Below, piece by piece: positions 63,538-64,000 of a stretch of 64,000 nt of DNA. How positions within the stretch are numbered: position 1 is the first letter of the stretch; every line of letters begins with the position of its first letter. The notes under the pieces were generated by a model. That model worked only from the letters and a program-made list of their open reading frames with translations, did not search any database and was not told the origin of the DNA. The stretch is from Hippopus hippopus (Eukaryota; Mollusca; Bivalvia; Cardiida; Cardiidae). Where the stretch lies: assembly GCA_946811185.2 (NCBI GenBank), contig OX328099.1, forward strand, positions 68,576,714 to 68,640,713, read 5' to 3'. The position numbers and the translations under genes were made by a program.

Positions 63538-63735
63538 AAATTGATTGATTGAATGGTGTTTTACGCCGTTTTCTACATTATTTCAGTTATATTGTGACGA
63601 CCAGTGCATCTATCCATGCTTTCTTGGAGTCTCTTTTATCAGTACTCCACACAATTTTCTTTCCAAGCCACTGCAGGCTTTCCCACATAATCATCGTCGA
63701 AGCAATGGTCAGCGGATTAATCCTTAGAGTGCAGT
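63538..63735 (-). mobile_element. SINE 3' portion
   Basis: ttgattgattgaatggtgtt ttacgccg is the reverse of the common tail. The body matches 29217-29404 (ttcagttatattgtgacgacc, caatggtcagcgg). Confidence 0.65.
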
Positions 63736-64000
63736 ATAACCCTTTACCACACAATCCAGAGTTTTAAATACCCCAAGGAAAAAAAAAGCTTTTGAAAACA
63801 TGGTTGGAAAAATAGAAAATGTTGGTGAGCAGTATTTTCTCTTTTTGTCTAAATGTTTTCTATCTAATCAAAAAGAGAAATTACCATTTTATCAACAGAT
63901 AATTTGTCATCTGAATCTATTTTTTTTAACCTCTCAATTTGGTCCAGTCTAGAATATTGTTGTTTGGTGAAGAGTTAAATGGATTTTTTCAGTCTGGGAA

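Overview
The window looks like eukaryotic, probably bivalve mollusc, DNA made almost entirely of mobile elements. The evidence is AT-rich non-coding flanks, tRNA-derived SINEs ending in the attgattgaatggtgttttacgccg type of tail common in bivalves, microsatellite-bearing tandem-repeat elements, and several Maverick/Polinton (adintovirus-like) copies. I see no ordinary host gene. The bivalve assignment is an inference.

Region 1-24.8 kb. An LTR-type retroelement (HhH domain, Gag with zinc knuckle, retropepsin, reverse transcriptase, RNase H) is joined to the polymerase end of a Polinton. After RNase H and the usual linker, where a Ty3/Gypsy element would carry its integrase, this element has an Arg/Ser-rich region, a zinc finger and a TatD-family metal-dependent nuclease. 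No integrase is visible. The RNase H is split by a 2.69-kb non-autonomous TIR transposon with a 6-bp target duplication, and the Polinton DNA polymerase is split by a SINE. A 10.87-kb block running from the retropepsin to the middle of the polymerase is present twice in tandem (2150-13015 and 13016-23887) and is nearly identical. This is either a very recent duplication or an assembly error. The second copy runs on into the rest of the polymerase, to 24843.

Region 25.1-28.1 kb holds the remains of a tyrosine-recombinase element on the minus strand. It has an SGNH-hydrolase gene and split direct repeats in the A1 - genes - B1 - A2 - B2 order known from Ngaro-type DIRS-like elements. Region 28.2-31 kb holds tandem repeats, minisatellites, a SINE and scrambled Polinton polymerase pieces. 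Region 31.9-37 kb is the left arm of another decayed Polinton (fibre, protease, PLA2-linker/integrase), with a 2.8-kb palindrome-ended repeat element inserted in its integrase. Region 37-43 kb is non-coding host sequence with SINEs, a MITE and copies of a dispersed repeat.

Region 43192-59588 is a Polinton of 16.4 kb, complete in gene content, with TIRs of about 450 bp, inserted in a copy of the dispersed repeat. Minus-strand arm: fibre, adenain-like protease, chromodomain integrase, PLA2-like domain, and two tandem zinc-ribbon mini-genes. Plus-strand arm: packaging ATPase, probable penton, pX-like protein, two dUTPase-fold-like proteins, a membrane protein, several conserved unknowns, double-jelly-roll major capsid protein, a SAP/NUMOD-like protein, and protein-primed family B DNA polymerase. 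Many genes carry single stops or frameshifts, so this is a recent fossil and not an active element. Region 59.6-64 kb is non-coding flank with SINEs, microsatellites and an inverted copy of the dispersed repeat.

The best candidates for something undescribed are the retroelement whose integrase position is taken by TatD, with an HhH domain ahead of its Gag, and the PLA2-integrase reading unit of the Polintons.
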